A stretch of 64,000 nt of DNA from Lachnospiraceae bacterium OF09-6 (GCA_003435055.1 QUMM01000016.1:1-64000); one strand, 5' to 3'; shown: positions 26,996 through 37,973, counted from the first letter of the stretch. The notes: generated by a model from the letters alone, not told the origin. Program-made: numbers and translations.

Positions 26996-27868
26996 ATGAG
27001 AAAATATAAAGGATTATTCGTTTCCGTATCTATGGCCGCTATGCTGATGACATCCGGAACCGTTTTTGCCGAAGAGACAGAAACTACCGAAGTTGTCACT
27101 GAAGTTGCATCTGAGACAGAAGCAGCTTCTGAGAGTGTATCAGAAGAAGCAGCTGTGGAATCTGAAGCACAGGCAGCAGAAGAAGTCGTAGAGGGCGGAA
27201 TCAGTGCATCCGACAGAGCATCTCTGGAATCTTATGCTCAGCAGAGCATTGAGATGATTGTAGGAATGGACGATGCTCAGGCAGAAGAGATTCTGCATCC
27301 TTCATCCATCCTCAGCAAATACCAGGACAGCATGGTAGCGAGTGTTCAGTCATGGGTGAATGCAAAAGAGGAACTTGGTGCATACAAGCAGATCCTTGCG
27401 CAGGATATCGAAGTTGATGATGATATCGTGATCAAGACAGACTGTGAATTTGAGAACGGCGAAAGCGTAGTTACTACCACACTTTCTCTGGATGATCTTT
27501 CACTGGTAAGTATGGAATTTGCAACTGCTGAGAAGACCATGGGACAGAAGATGGAAGAAGCAGTCCTGAACACTCTGATGGGTGTCTGCGTCGTATTCGT
27601 AATGCTGTTCTTCCTTAGCTTCCTGATTTCACAGTTTAAGCATATCAGCAAACTGGAAGAAGGTTTCAAGAAGAAAAACGCACCTGCAGCCCCGGCTCCT
27701 GCACCGGTAGCAGCCCCGGCTCCTGTAGAAGAGGAAGAAGTTGCAGATGACGGAGAACTGATTGCAGTCATTGCAGCAGCTATTGCAGCAGCAGAAGGCA
27801 CAAGTACAGATGGATTCGTAGTACGTTCCATTAAGAAGAGCAACCGCAATAAATGGCAGAGAGCTTAA
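26996..27868 (+). CDS. OadG-like delta/gamma subunit with large secreted domain
   Basis: About 290 residues. An N-terminal signal peptide (MRKYKGLFVSVSMAAMLM...) is followed by a Glu/Thr/Ala-rich stretch and an extracellular domain of about 110 residues. One membrane helix (CVVFVMLFFLSFLISQF) precedes a cytoplasmic Ala/Pro-rich arm and a short tail. This fits the small OadG/MmdD subunit that ties the carboxyltransferase to the membrane part, but with an added external domain of unknown function. The ATG at 26996 is preferred over a GTG at 26987 because GAGGTG sits just upstream of it. It is 14 bases after the carboxyltransferase gene. Confidence 0.75.
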   Translation: MRKYKGLFVSVSMAAMLMTSGTVFAEETETTEVVTEVASETEAASESVSEEAAVESEAQAAEEVVEGGISASDRASLESYAQQSIEMIVGMDDAQAEEILHPSSILSKYQDSMVASVQSWVNAKEELGAYKQILAQDIEVDDDIVIKTDCEFENGESVVTTTLSLDDLSLVSMEFATAEKTMGQKMEEAVLNTLMGVCVVFVMLFFLSFLISQFKHISKLEEGFKKKNAPAAPAPAPVAAPAPVEEEEVADDGELIAVIAAAIAAAEGTSTDGFVVRSIKKSNRNKWQRA

Positions 27869-27889
27869 TATAGTAGGAGGAAAACTATA

Positions 27890-28261
27890 ATGAAGAATTA
27901 TACAATTACCGTGAACGGTGTAGCATATGATGTAACTGTAGAAGAAGGAACAGGAAACGGAGCAGCACCTGTTGCAAGAGCAGCAGCACCAAAGGCAGCT
28001 CCAAAGGCAGCTCCTGCAGCAGCACCAAAGGCAGCAGCAGGCGCAGGAAGCGTAAAAGTAACCGCTTCTGTACCAGGTAAAGTATTTAAAGTAGAAGCAA
28101 GCGTTGGACAGTCTGTAAAGGCTGGTGATCCAATCGTTGTTCTTGAAGCTATGAAGATGGAGATCCCAGTTGTAGCTCCTCAGGACGGAACTGTTGCAAG
28201 TATCGATGTAGCAGTTGGTGCAGCTGTTGAAAACGGTGACGTACTGGCAACAATGAACTAG
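27890..28261 (+). CDS. Biotin carboxyl carrier protein
   Basis: The 123-residue protein has a short N-terminal segment, an Ala/Pro/Lys-rich flexible linker, and a C-terminal biotinyl domain with VLEAMKMEIPVVA, in which the Lys of AMKM receives biotin. It carries the carboxyl group between the transferase, the OadA-like subunit and the membrane pump. AGGAGG precedes the ATG. Its place between delta and beta genes fits Na+-translocating decarboxylases. Confidence 0.92.
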   Translation: MKNYTITVNGVAYDVTVEEGTGNGAAPVARAAAPKAAPKAAPAAAPKAAAGAGSVKVTASVPGKVFKVEASVGQSVKAGDPIVVLEAMKMEIPVVAPQDGTVASIDVAVGAAVENGDVLATMN

Positions 28262-28304
28262 TTCAGTCGTTTCGCAGTAAAGCTACAACACAGGAGGTAA
28301 AACA

Positions 28305-29453
28305 ATGTCATATGTAACAGACACATTATCGAACCTGCTTCACCAGACAGCGTTTTTTAACCTGACAGTAGGAAACTATGTAATGATCGTAGTAGCTTGT
28401 GTATTCTTATATCTTGCAATTAAGAAAGAATATGAGCCACTCCTTCTGGTACCTATTGCATTTGGTATGCTGTTGGTAAACATTTATCCGGATATTATGG
28501 CAGCTCCGGAAGATATGTCTAATGGTGTGGGAGGTCTTCTCCATTACTTCTATCTGATGGATGAATGGAGTATCTTACCGTCACTTATTTTCATGGGTGT
28601 CGGAGCTATGACGGACTTTGGTCCGCTGATCGCAAACCCAAAGAGCTTTATTCTTGGTGCAGCAGCACAGATCGGTATCTATGCAGCTTACTTCCTTGCA
28701 ATCTTTATGGGATTCAATGGAAAGGCAGCAGCAGCAATCTCCATTATTGGTGGTGCTGACGGCCCGACATCTATCTTCCTTGCAGGTAAGCTGGGACAGA
28801 CAGCACTGATGGGACCTATCGCTGTAGCTGCATATTCCTATATGTCACTGGTTCCTATTATCCAGCCGCCTATTATGAAGGCTCTGACTTCTGAAGAAGA
28901 AAGAAAGATCAAGATGGAACAGCTTCGTCCTGTTTCTAAACTGGAAAAGATTCTTTTCCCAATTATTGTAACTATCGTTGTTTGTCTGCTTCTTCCGACA
29001 ACTGCTCCACTGGTAGGTATGCTGATGCTTGGTAACCTGTTCCGTGAGTCTGGTGTAGTTAAGCAGCTGACAGAGACAGCTTCCAATGCACTGATGTACA
29101 TCGTAGTTATCCTGCTGGGTACTTCCGTAGGTGCTACTACAAGTGCAGAAGCATTCCTGAACATGAACACCATCAAGATCGTAGTGCTTGGTCTGGTAGC
29201 ATTTGCATGCGGTACTGCAGCCGGTGTTATCTTTGGTAAGATCATGTGCAAGCTTTCCGGAGGCAAGATTAACCCACTGATTGGTTCTGCCGGAGTATCC
29301 GCGGTTCCTATGGCAGCACGTGTATCCCAGAAGGTTGGTGCAGAAGCAGATCCTACAAACTTCCTGCTGATGCATGCGATGGGACCTAACGTAGCTGGTG
29401 TTATCGGTACTGCAGTAGCAGCCGGAACCTTTATGGCAATCTTTGGAGTATAG
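28305..29453 (+). CDS. Na+-translocating decarboxylase beta subunit
   Basis: A 382-residue integral membrane protein with about nine to eleven hydrophobic segments. Motifs shared with OadB/GcdB/MmdB include GVGAMTDFGPLIANP, the signature IIGGADGPTSIFLAGKL (its Asp is needed for Na+ coupling), and GSAGVSAVPMAARVSQ. The subunit decarboxylates carboxybiotin and moves Na+ out of the cell. The preceding ribosome site is AGGAGG. It gives the operon a role in energy conservation. Confidence 0.93.
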   Translation: MSYVTDTLSNLLHQTAFFNLTVGNYVMIVVACVFLYLAIKKEYEPLLLVPIAFGMLLVNIYPDIMAAPEDMSNGVGGLLHYFYLMDEWSILPSLIFMGVGAMTDFGPLIANPKSFILGAAAQIGIYAAYFLAIFMGFNGKAAAAISIIGGADGPTSIFLAGKLGQTALMGPIAVAAYSYMSLVPIIQPPIMKALTSEEERKIKMEQLRPVSKLEKILFPIIVTIVVCLLLPTTAPLVGMLMLGNLFRESGVVKQLTETASNALMYIVVILLGTSVGATTSAEAFLNMNTIKIVVLGLVAFACGTAAGVIFGKIMCKLSGGKINPLIGSAGVSAVPMAARVSQKVGAEADPTNFLLMHAMGPNVAGVIGTAVAAGTFMAIFGV

Positions 29454-29467
29454 GAGGAACATTTAAA

Positions 29468-30880
29468 ATGGCAGATATCGCTAAGAAACCTATTAAAATT
29501 ACTGAGACCATCTTACGTGACGCACATCAGTCTCTGATTGCCACAAGAATGACAACAGAAGAGATGCTTCCAATTGTAGAAAAGATGGATAAAGTTGGTT
29601 ACCATTCCGTAGAGTGCTGGGGTGGAGCAACTTTCGATGCTTCCCTTCGTTTCCTGAAAGAGGATCCATGGGAAAGACTTCGTAAATTCCGTGACGGATT
29701 CAAAAACACAAAACTTCAGATGCTGTTCCGTGGACAGAACATTCTTGGTTACAGCCAGTATGCAGATGATGTAGTAGAATACTTCGTACAGAAATCTATT
29801 GCAAACGGTATTGATATTATCCGTATTTTTGACTGCCTGAATGATATCAGAAACCTTCAGACAGCAGTTACAGCAGCAAACAAAGAAAAAGGCCATGCAC
29901 AGGTTGCACTTTCCTATACTCTGGGTGAAGCTTATACACTGGATTACTGGAAAGATATGGCTAAGAAAGTAGAAGATATGGGAGCTAATTCTCTGTGTAT
30001 CAAAGATATGGCTGGTCTTCTTCTTCCATATACAGCAACAGAACTGGTACAGGCTCTGAAAGAAACCGTTGATATTCCAATTCAGCTGCATACACATTAC
30101 ACATCAGGTGTTGCTTCCATGACATACCTGAAAGCAGTAGAAGCTGGTGTAGATGTCATTGATACAGCAATGTCTCCATTTGCACTGGGAACATCCCAGC
30201 CAGCAACTGAAGTTATGGTTGAAACCTTCAAAGGTACTCCATATGATACAGGACTGGATCAGAAACTTCTGGCAGAGATCGCTGATTACTTCAGACCAAT
30301 TCGTGACCATGCTCTGGAAACAGGTCTGCTGAATCCAAAGAACCTTGGTGTAAACATCAAGACTCTGTTATATCAGGTACCAGGTGGTATGCTTTCCAAC
30401 CTGACCTCTCAGCTGAAAGATCTTCATGCAGAAGATAAGTACTATGAAGTACTGGAAGAAGTACCTCGTGTACGTAAAGACCTTGGTGAATGCCCTCTGG
30501 TTACCCCATCTTCACAGATTGTTGGTACTCAGGCTGTTATGAACGTTATCAACGGCGAACGTTATAAGATGGTTCCACAGCAGACAAAAGATGTTCTCTC
30601 AGGACATTATGGAAAGACTGTTAAACCATTTAATCCTGAAGTGGTTAAGAAATGCATCGGTGATGAAGAAGTTATCACATGCCGTCCTGCAGATCTGATT
30701 CCACCACAGCTGGACAAGCTGAAAGAAGAATGCGCAAAGTGGACACAGCAGGAAGAAGATGTTTTATCTTACGCACTGTTCCCACAGGTTGCTACTGAAT
30801 TCTTCAAATACAGAGAAGCTCAGCAGACAAAGGTTGATGAGACCGTTGCAGACACTAAGAATGGAGCATATCCAGTCTAA
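29468..30880 (+). CDS. oadA: Oxaloacetate decarboxylase alpha / pyruvate carboxylase B-like subunit
   Basis: The 470-residue protein has the DRE-TIM barrel and PYC_OADA domain: ITETILRDAHQSLIATRM (metal Asp), RGQNILGY, LCIKDMAGLL (Lys expected to be carbamylated) and LHTHYTSG (metal His pair). It lacks the C-terminal biotinyl domain of full OadA, matching the separate carrier upstream. This makes it like the 5S subunit of propionibacterial transcarboxylase. It exchanges a carboxyl group between oxaloacetate or pyruvate and biotin. It is the last gene of the operon. Confidence 0.92.
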   Translation: MADIAKKPIKITETILRDAHQSLIATRMTTEEMLPIVEKMDKVGYHSVECWGGATFDASLRFLKEDPWERLRKFRDGFKNTKLQMLFRGQNILGYSQYADDVVEYFVQKSIANGIDIIRIFDCLNDIRNLQTAVTAANKEKGHAQVALSYTLGEAYTLDYWKDMAKKVEDMGANSLCIKDMAGLLLPYTATELVQALKETVDIPIQLHTHYTSGVASMTYLKAVEAGVDVIDTAMSPFALGTSQPATEVMVETFKGTPYDTGLDQKLLAEIADYFRPIRDHALETGLLNPKNLGVNIKTLLYQVPGGMLSNLTSQLKDLHAEDKYYEVLEEVPRVRKDLGECPLVTPSSQIVGTQAVMNVINGERYKMVPQQTKDVLSGHYGKTVKPFNPEVVKKCIGDEEVITCRPADLIPPQLDKLKEECAKWTQQEEDVLSYALFPQVATEFFKYREAQQTKVDETVADTKNGAYPV

Positions 30881-30940
30881 GAAAACAAGAAAAATATCAG
30901 ACGCCCCGGAGGAATCCGCGTTTATAGCAAAGGAAACCAT

Positions 30941-32870
<1,930 letters not shown>

Positions 32871-32884
32871 GAGAGGTGACGGAT

Positions 32885-33736
32885 ATGGAAGTAATCACGG
32901 CTAAAACGGCAGGCTTCTGCTTTGGCGTAAAGCGTGCAGTGGAGAAGGTATATGACCAGGTAAATCAGGGGAAAAAAGAGATCTATACCTATGGACCGAT
33001 TATTCACAACGAAGAAGTAGTGGCAGATCTGGAATCCAAAGGAGTGAAGGTGCTGGAGAGCAAAGAAGACCTTCAGAACCTGGCACATGGAACAGTGATC
33101 ATCCGTTCTCATGGAGTGGGAAAAGAGATTTATCGGGATATTGAAGAACAGGGGCTGGAGCTCGTAGATGCTACCTGTCCTTATGTTCGAAAAATTCACA
33201 GGATTGTCAGGGAAAAAAGCGAACAGGGCAAACAGATTATCATCATTGGAAATGATACCCATCCGGAAGTAGAAGGCATCAAAGGATGGTGTGTTCATCC
33301 GGCTATTGTAGTCGGAGATCAGAAGGCAGCAGAGGAACTGTGTCTGCCTCAGGACCAGGAAATATGCATCGTATCACAAACGACATTTAACTACAATAAA
33401 TTTAAAAATTTAGTTGAAATTATTGACAAAAAGGGTTATGATATTGATGTTATCAATACGATTTGCAGTGCGACCGAAGAGCGACAATTAGAAGCAGGAG
33501 AACTGGCTGATAAAGTTGATGCTATGATAGTAATCGGTGGAAAAAGCAGTTCGAATACACAGAAGCTCTTTGAGATTTGCAAAACGAATTGCGTAAATAC
33601 GTATTATATTCAGACACTTGATGATTTGGAGCTCTATTCACTACCTCCTGTCAAATGTGTAGGTATTACGGCAGGGGCATCGACCCCAAATTATTTAATT
33701 AAGGAGGTTCAAGAGTATGTCAGAAATGAGCTTTGA
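32885..33736 (+). CDS. ispH: 4-hydroxy-3-methylbut-2-enyl diphosphate reductase
   Basis: IspH makes IPP and DMAPP in the last step of the MEP isoprenoid pathway and holds a [4Fe-4S] cluster. The three cluster cysteines lie in GFCFGVKRAV, DATCPYV and NTICSAT. IRSHGVG and GGKSSSNTQKL are also conserved. The 284-residue length is normal. The ATG at 32885 follows GAGGTGACGGAT, so it is preferred over the GTG at 32876. In many clostridia IspH and ribosomal S1 form one protein. Here the genes overlap by 20 bases in different frames. Confidence 0.94.
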   Translation: MEVITAKTAGFCFGVKRAVEKVYDQVNQGKKEIYTYGPIIHNEEVVADLESKGVKVLESKEDLQNLAHGTVIIRSHGVGKEIYRDIEEQGLELVDATCPYVRKIHRIVREKSEQGKQIIIIGNDTHPEVEGIKGWCVHPAIVVGDQKAAEELCLPQDQEICIVSQTTFNYNKFKNLVEIIDKKGYDIDVINTICSATEERQLEAGELADKVDAMIVIGGKSSSNTQKLFEICKTNCVNTYYIQTLDDLELYSLPPVKCVGITAGASTPNYLIKEVQEYVRNEL

Positions 33737-34802
33737 ACAGATGTTAGAAGAATCTTTAAAAACAATTCATAATGGCCAGATTGTAGAAGGTACAGTCATC
33801 GCTGTGAAGGAAGATGAGGCCGTATTAAATATCGGATATAAGGCCGATGGTATTCTTACCAGAAGCGAATATACTAATGAGTCTAATGTAGATTTATGTG
33901 ATGTCATCAAAGTTGGTGATACTATGGAAGTAAAAGTACTGAAAGTAAATGATGGTGACGGACAGGTTCAGCTGACCTACAAGAGACTGGCAGCAGAAAA
34001 AGGAAATAAGAGACTGGAAGAGGCATTTGAGAATCATGAAGTACTGACAGCTACTGTAGCTCAGGTATTAAATGGTGGATTAAGTGTAGTAGTAGATGAA
34101 GCAAGAGTATTCATTCCGGCAAGTCTGGTATCTGATACTTATGAAAAGAATCTCGAAAAGTTCGCTGGTCAGGAAATCGAATTCGTTATTACAGAGTTCA
34201 ATCCTCGCAGAAGAAGAATCATCGGTGATCGCAAGCAGCTGTTAGTTGCTAAGAAAGCTGAGATGCAGAAGGAGCTTTTCGAAAAGATCCACGTTGGTGA
34301 TGTTGTAGAAGGCGTTGTAAAGAATGTAACAGACTTTGGTGCTTTCATTGACCTTGGTGGAGCAGATGGTCTGCTTCATATCTCTGAGATGTCCTGGGGA
34401 CGTGTAGAGAATCCTAAGAAAGTTTTCAATGTAGGTGATAAAGTATCTGTTCTCATTAAAGAGATCAACGGAACTAAGATTGCACTTAGTCTGAAGTTCG
34501 AAGATCAGAATCCATGGCTGACAGCAGCTGATAAATATGCTGTAGGCAATGTAGTAACTGGTAAAGTTGCAAGAATGACAGATTTCGGTGCATTCGTAGA
34601 ACTGGAGCCAGGTGTAGATGCACTGCTTCATGTATCACAGATCTCTCATGATCATGTAGATAAGCCAGCAGATGTTCTTCAGATTGGACAGGAGATTGAA
34701 GCAAAAGTAGTAGATTTCAATGCAGATGAGAAGAAGATCAGCCTGAGCATGAAAGCTCTGGAACAGGCTCCTGCAAAGGAAGAAGCAGAAGACGCTGAAT
34801 AA
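33717..34802 (+). CDS. rpsA: Ribosomal protein S1-like RNA-binding protein
   Basis: The 361-residue protein has four S1 (OB-fold) domains at about 15-85, 98-165, 185-255 and 270-340. The third and fourth share GxVxxxTDFGAFV and DGLLHISEMSW/DALLHVSQISH. This is the reduced S1 typical of Firmicutes; it binds mRNA at or near the 30S subunit. An AAGGAGG at 33701-33707 inside ispH serves its start, which implies coupling. The order cmk-ispH-rpsA is conserved among clostridia. A strong terminator follows. Confidence 0.92.
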   Translation: MSEMSFEQMLEESLKTIHNGQIVEGTVIAVKEDEAVLNIGYKADGILTRSEYTNESNVDLCDVIKVGDTMEVKVLKVNDGDGQVQLTYKRLAAEKGNKRLEEAFENHEVLTATVAQVLNGGLSVVVDEARVFIPASLVSDTYEKNLEKFAGQEIEFVITEFNPRRRRIIGDRKQLLVAKKAEMQKELFEKIHVGDVVEGVVKNVTDFGAFIDLGGADGLLHISEMSWGRVENPKKVFNVGDKVSVLIKEINGTKIALSLKFEDQNPWLTAADKYAVGNVVTGKVARMTDFGAFVELEPGVDALLHVSQISHDHVDKPADVLQIGQEIEAKVVDFNADEKKISLSMKALEQAPAKEEAEDAE

Positions 34803-34828
34803 AATAACTGATATAGATAAGAAACGGG

Positions 34829-34854
34829 CGGACAGGTTTTCCTGTCCGTTTTTT
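34829..34854 (+). terminator. Terminator of the cmk-ispH-rpsA operon
   Basis: Perfect eight-base arms CGGACAGG and CCTGTCCG with a TTTT loop are followed by six T. Confidence 0.92.
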
Positions 34855-34868
34855 CGTGAGAAATTTAC

Positions 34869-34905
34869 AAAAAAGCGATAAACAAATGAAACAGGTTTAT
34901 CGCTT
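34869..34905 (-). terminator. Terminator of the exonuclease-like gene
   Basis: Eleven-base arms AAGCGATAAAC and GTTTATCGCTT with an 11-base loop are preceded on the plus strand by a run of A, which reads as a T tract on the minus strand. It lies 26 bases after the minus-strand gene. Confidence 0.85.
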
Positions 34906-34930
34906 AAAAATAATATTATAATTGAAAAAA

Positions 34931-35992
34931 CTACAGGTCAGACAGCAGGTGATGTACATAGTTTGTGATATTATCCGGGTCTGCAAGAAAGGCTTCGTTA
35001 CAGGAAAAATATAGCTGTCGATTATAGTAGTCCGTCTTGAACACCGGGGTAAATAACTTGTCGCTCTGTGGTAGATAAAAGCCTTTTTTTCTGCTGTAGC
35101 ATGTGGAAGCTCTGGCAGGCTCTCGATGATCTTTATCCACAAAAGCAGCCACGCTTTTGTGCAAAGCCATATCTTCTTCTGGAAGGTAGTAATAGTTTTT
35201 ATAATCAGGGAAAAAATACTTCAATGGTTCTCGTGTACCAGGAACCATAATCTTCATCTGATCCTTCTCTGCATGGATAGAATACAGCTCTCCGATATAG
35301 GAGAAGGGACGCGGGAGAAGTACCGGCAGACGAGCCTGCACATCAAGCGAATCTCCATTTACTTCATAACTGGTAATATGATAGATCTTGTTCAGAATTG
35401 TCTGATAAGACAGAATAGGTAAGATTGCAATCATACCCAGAAGATCTTCATAGTTATGCAGTAGTAAAAGTTTCAGATCCGTTTCATTCGGAGTACGCTG
35501 ATACCGTTGATATACTTGAATCAGTTCACCACCGGAATATTCATCATCCCGGTTAACATGCAGGAAGCTTTCCAGGCTTTTCTGTTTCAGGGAAGTCAGC
35601 TGCAACATTTTACGAAGTGGACGAATCATGCGAAGCAGATCTCGACTGATAATGGAAGAAAGTGTAGTATCCAGATGATAAGTTTCACATTTTTCATTGA
35701 TATAAGGAATATCAAAACGGTCTCCGTTAAAATGAATCAGTAAAGTTTTATCCTGAGTATAAGCCAGGAATTCCTTTAAGATATCCGGTTCTTCTATAGT
35801 ATTTTGTGCAAACCATTGAGTACACTTCCAGCAGTTACCTTCCCATGCGATGGCGCCAATCAGATAGATATACGACATACGTGCAGTCAGGCCGGTTGTC
35901 TCGATATCAAAAAACAGCAGACTGGACCGATTATAATCCTGAAACTGTGTTCCGGTGAGATCAAGCTGTAAGTGGTATGTTTTCTTTATCAT
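34931..35992 (-). CDS. DEDD-type 3'-5' exonuclease-like protein (YprB family)
   Basis: About 353 residues. The N-terminal ribonuclease H-like domain carries the exonuclease acids in LLFFDIETTGL, LLIHFNGDRFDIPYI and LLHNYEDLLGM, a complete DEDDy-type set. The C-terminal half lacks recognisable motifs. The family (B. subtilis YprB) is poorly characterised and probably acts on nucleic acids. The ATG at 35992 (MIKKTYHL) follows AAGGGACATCAC, so it is preferred over 36022. It has its own promoter and terminator. Confidence 0.8.
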   Translation of the reverse strand: MIKKTYHLQLDLTGTQFQDYNRSSLLFFDIETTGLTARMSYIYLIGAIAWEGNCWKCTQWFAQNTIEEPDILKEFLAYTQDKTLLIHFNGDRFDIPYINEKCETYHLDTTLSSIISRDLLRMIRPLRKMLQLTSLKQKSLESFLHVNRDDEYSGGELIQVYQRYQRTPNETDLKLLLLHNYEDLLGMIAILPILSYQTILNKIYHITSYEVNGDSLDVQARLPVLLPRPFSYIGELYSIHAEKDQMKIMVPGTREPLKYFFPDYKNYYYLPEEDMALHKSVAAFVDKDHREPARASTCYSRKKGFYLPQSDKLFTPVFKTDYYNRQLYFSCNEAFLADPDNITNYVHHLLSDL

Positions 35993-36057
35993 AGTGATGT
36001 CCCTTCTGTCAGAAAATGCCATAAAATGGACTTTTTTGTAATATTACGAACGGATTT

Positions 36058-36086
36058 ATTCTACAATAAAAAAAATTAAGTGTCAA
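36058..36086 (-). promoter_or_regulatory. Promoter for the exonuclease-like gene
   Basis: On the minus strand, TTGACA (36086-36081) and TAGAAT (36063-36058) are separated by 17 bases, about 65 bases upstream of the start codon. Confidence 0.75.
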
Positions 36087-36223
36087 CGAAAGAAGCGTAC
36101 TCAGATACTGAAAAAAAGCTAGACTATTTTGTCATTTTGTGCGAAAATAGTAAACGAGGTATGTTCAGAATGTTTGACATTCTGATTACATAAAAGACTT
36201 TTACTATTGAAAGGAGTTTAAAA

Positions 36224-36916
36224 ATGATTTATTCACGCGAAGTAGAAGAAATGTGCCCAGTAGCACAGGGTGTTCATCATGGCGCAGCTCCGATTCCGGA
36301 AGAAGCAAAATGGGTACAGGCAAAAGAAGTAAAAGACATTTCTGGTTTTACACATGGTGTAGGCTGGTGTGCTCCACAGCAGGGTGCCTGTAAGCTGAGC
36401 CTGAATGTAAAAGAAGGTATCATTCAGGAAGCTCTGGTTGAGACTATTGGATGTTCAGGTATGACTCATTCCGCAGCTATGGCAGCAGAGATCCTTCCAG
36501 GACTGACTGTTATGGAAGCATTAAATACAGACCTTGTCTGTGACGCAATCAATACAGCTATGAGAGAACTGTTCCTGCAGATCGTTTACGGACGTTCACA
36601 GTCTGCATTCTCTGAAGATGGTCTGGCAGTTGGTGCAGGTCTGGAAGACCTTGGAAAAGGCCTCAGATCTCAGGTTGGTACGATGTACGGAACACTGAAA
36701 AAAGGTCCTCGTTATCTGGAAATGGCTGAAGGTTATGTTACCGGTATCGCTCTGGATGCAGACGATGAGATCATCGGATACCAGTTCGTAAGCCTTGGCA
36801 AAATGACAGACTTCATCAAAAAGGGTGATGACCCTAACACAGCTTGGGAAAAAGCTAAAGGACAGTATGGCCGTGTTGCAGATGCTGTTAAGATCATCGA
36901 CCCAAGAAAAGAATAA
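36224..36916 (+). CDS. Iron-sulfur cluster assembly scaffold-like protein
   Basis: The 230-residue protein is an IscU/NifU-N type scaffold with possible cluster ligands Cys49, Cys56, Cys77 and Cys106 and an additional Cys11. ETIGCSGMTHSAAMAAEI and LVCDAIN match the family pattern. It is longer than usual scaffolds and does not stand near isc or suf genes. Instead it is followed after 19 bases by a GGGtGRT protein. That pairing is common in anaerobic clostridia as far as I know, and its role is not established. A good AAAGGAG precedes the start. Confidence 0.8.
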   Translation: MIYSREVEEMCPVAQGVHHGAAPIPEEAKWVQAKEVKDISGFTHGVGWCAPQQGACKLSLNVKEGIIQEALVETIGCSGMTHSAAMAAEILPGLTVMEALNTDLVCDAINTAMRELFLQIVYGRSQSAFSEDGLAVGAGLEDLGKGLRSQVGTMYGTLKKGPRYLEMAEGYVTGIALDADDEIIGYQFVSLGKMTDFIKKGDDPNTAWEKAKGQYGRVADAVKIIDPRKE

Positions 36917-36935
36917 TTAGAGGAGGACTAGTACA

Positions 36936-37946
36936 ATGGCATTATTTGAATCATATGAAAGACGAATTGACCAGATCAATTCCGTTCTGAATAGTTATGG
37001 AATTGCTTCTATTGAAGAAGCAGAGAAAATTACAAAAGATGCTGGCCTGAATGTATACGATCAGATCAAAGGCATTCAGCCAATCTGTTTTGAAAATGCA
37101 TGCTGGGCTTATACTGTAGGTGCAGCAATTGCAATCAAGAAAAACTGCCGTAAAGCTTCTGAAGCAGCAGCAGCAATCGGTGAAGGTCTTCAGGCTTTCT
37201 GTATTCCAGGTTCTGTAGCAGACACACGTAAGGTTGGTCTGGGACATGGTAACCTTGGTAAAATGCTTCTGGAAGAAGAAACAGAATGTTTCGCATTCCT
37301 GGCTGGTCACGAATCTTTCGCAGCAGCAGAAGGTGCCATCGGTATCGCTGAAAAAGCAAACAAAGTTCGTCAGAAACCACTGCGTGTTATCCTGAACGGC
37401 CTTGGAAAAGATGCTGCACAGATCATTTCCCGTATCAACGGATTTACTTATGTTGAAACAGAATATGATCCATACAAGAACGAAGTAAAAGAAGTATTCA
37501 GAAAATCTTACTCTGAAGGACTTCGTGCAAAAGTTAACTGCTACGGCGCTAACAGCGTACCAGAAGGTGTAGCAATCATGTGGAAAGAAAACGTAGATGT
37601 ATCCATTACAGGTAACTCTACCAACCCTACACGTTTCCAGCACCCGGTAGCAGGTACTTATAAGAAAGAAAGACTGGAAGCTGGTAAGAAGTACTTCTCC
37701 GTAGCATCAGGCGGTGGTACAGGACGTACACTTCACCCAGATAACATGGCAGCAGGTCCAGCTTCCTACGGTATGACAGATACACTTGGACGTATGCACA
37801 GTGACGCTCAGTTTGCTGGCTCATCCTCCGTACCTGCTCACGTAGAGATGATGGGTCTGATCGGTGCAGGTAACAACCCAATGGTTGGTATGACTGTATC
37901 CGTAGCTGTATCCATTGAGGAAGCAGCAACAGCTGGTAAATTCTAA
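36936..37946 (+). CDS. GGGtGRT protein
   Basis: The 336-residue protein carries the name-giving motif GGGTGRT at 259-265 (in SVASGGGTGRTLHPDN). It is rich in conserved Gly and has the segments CFENACWAYTVGAA, LGHGNLGKM and AGHESFAAAEGAIGIA. No signal peptide or membrane segment is seen. The family is found in anaerobes and has no proven function. Its close pairing with the scaffold-like gene upstream suggests joint action in iron-sulfur or redox chemistry, which is inference. AGAGGAGGACT precedes the start. Confidence 0.85.
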   Translation: MALFESYERRIDQINSVLNSYGIASIEEAEKITKDAGLNVYDQIKGIQPICFENACWAYTVGAAIAIKKNCRKASEAAAAIGEGLQAFCIPGSVADTRKVGLGHGNLGKMLLEEETECFAFLAGHESFAAAEGAIGIAEKANKVRQKPLRVILNGLGKDAAQIISRINGFTYVETEYDPYKNEVKEVFRKSYSEGLRAKVNCYGANSVPEGVAIMWKENVDVSITGNSTNPTRFQHPVAGTYKKERLEAGKKYFSVASGGGTGRTLHPDNMAAGPASYGMTDTLGRMHSDAQFAGSSSVPAHVEMMGLIGAGNNPMVGMTVSVAVSIEEAATAGKF

Positions 37947-37973
37947 GAAATGGCTTAAACAGACACAAAAATT

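Noticed and set aside
36951-37643. A 230-codon minus-strand frame opposite the GGGtGRT gene
   Set aside because: Cys/Phe-rich, low-complexity product without a start site; shadow of the real gene.
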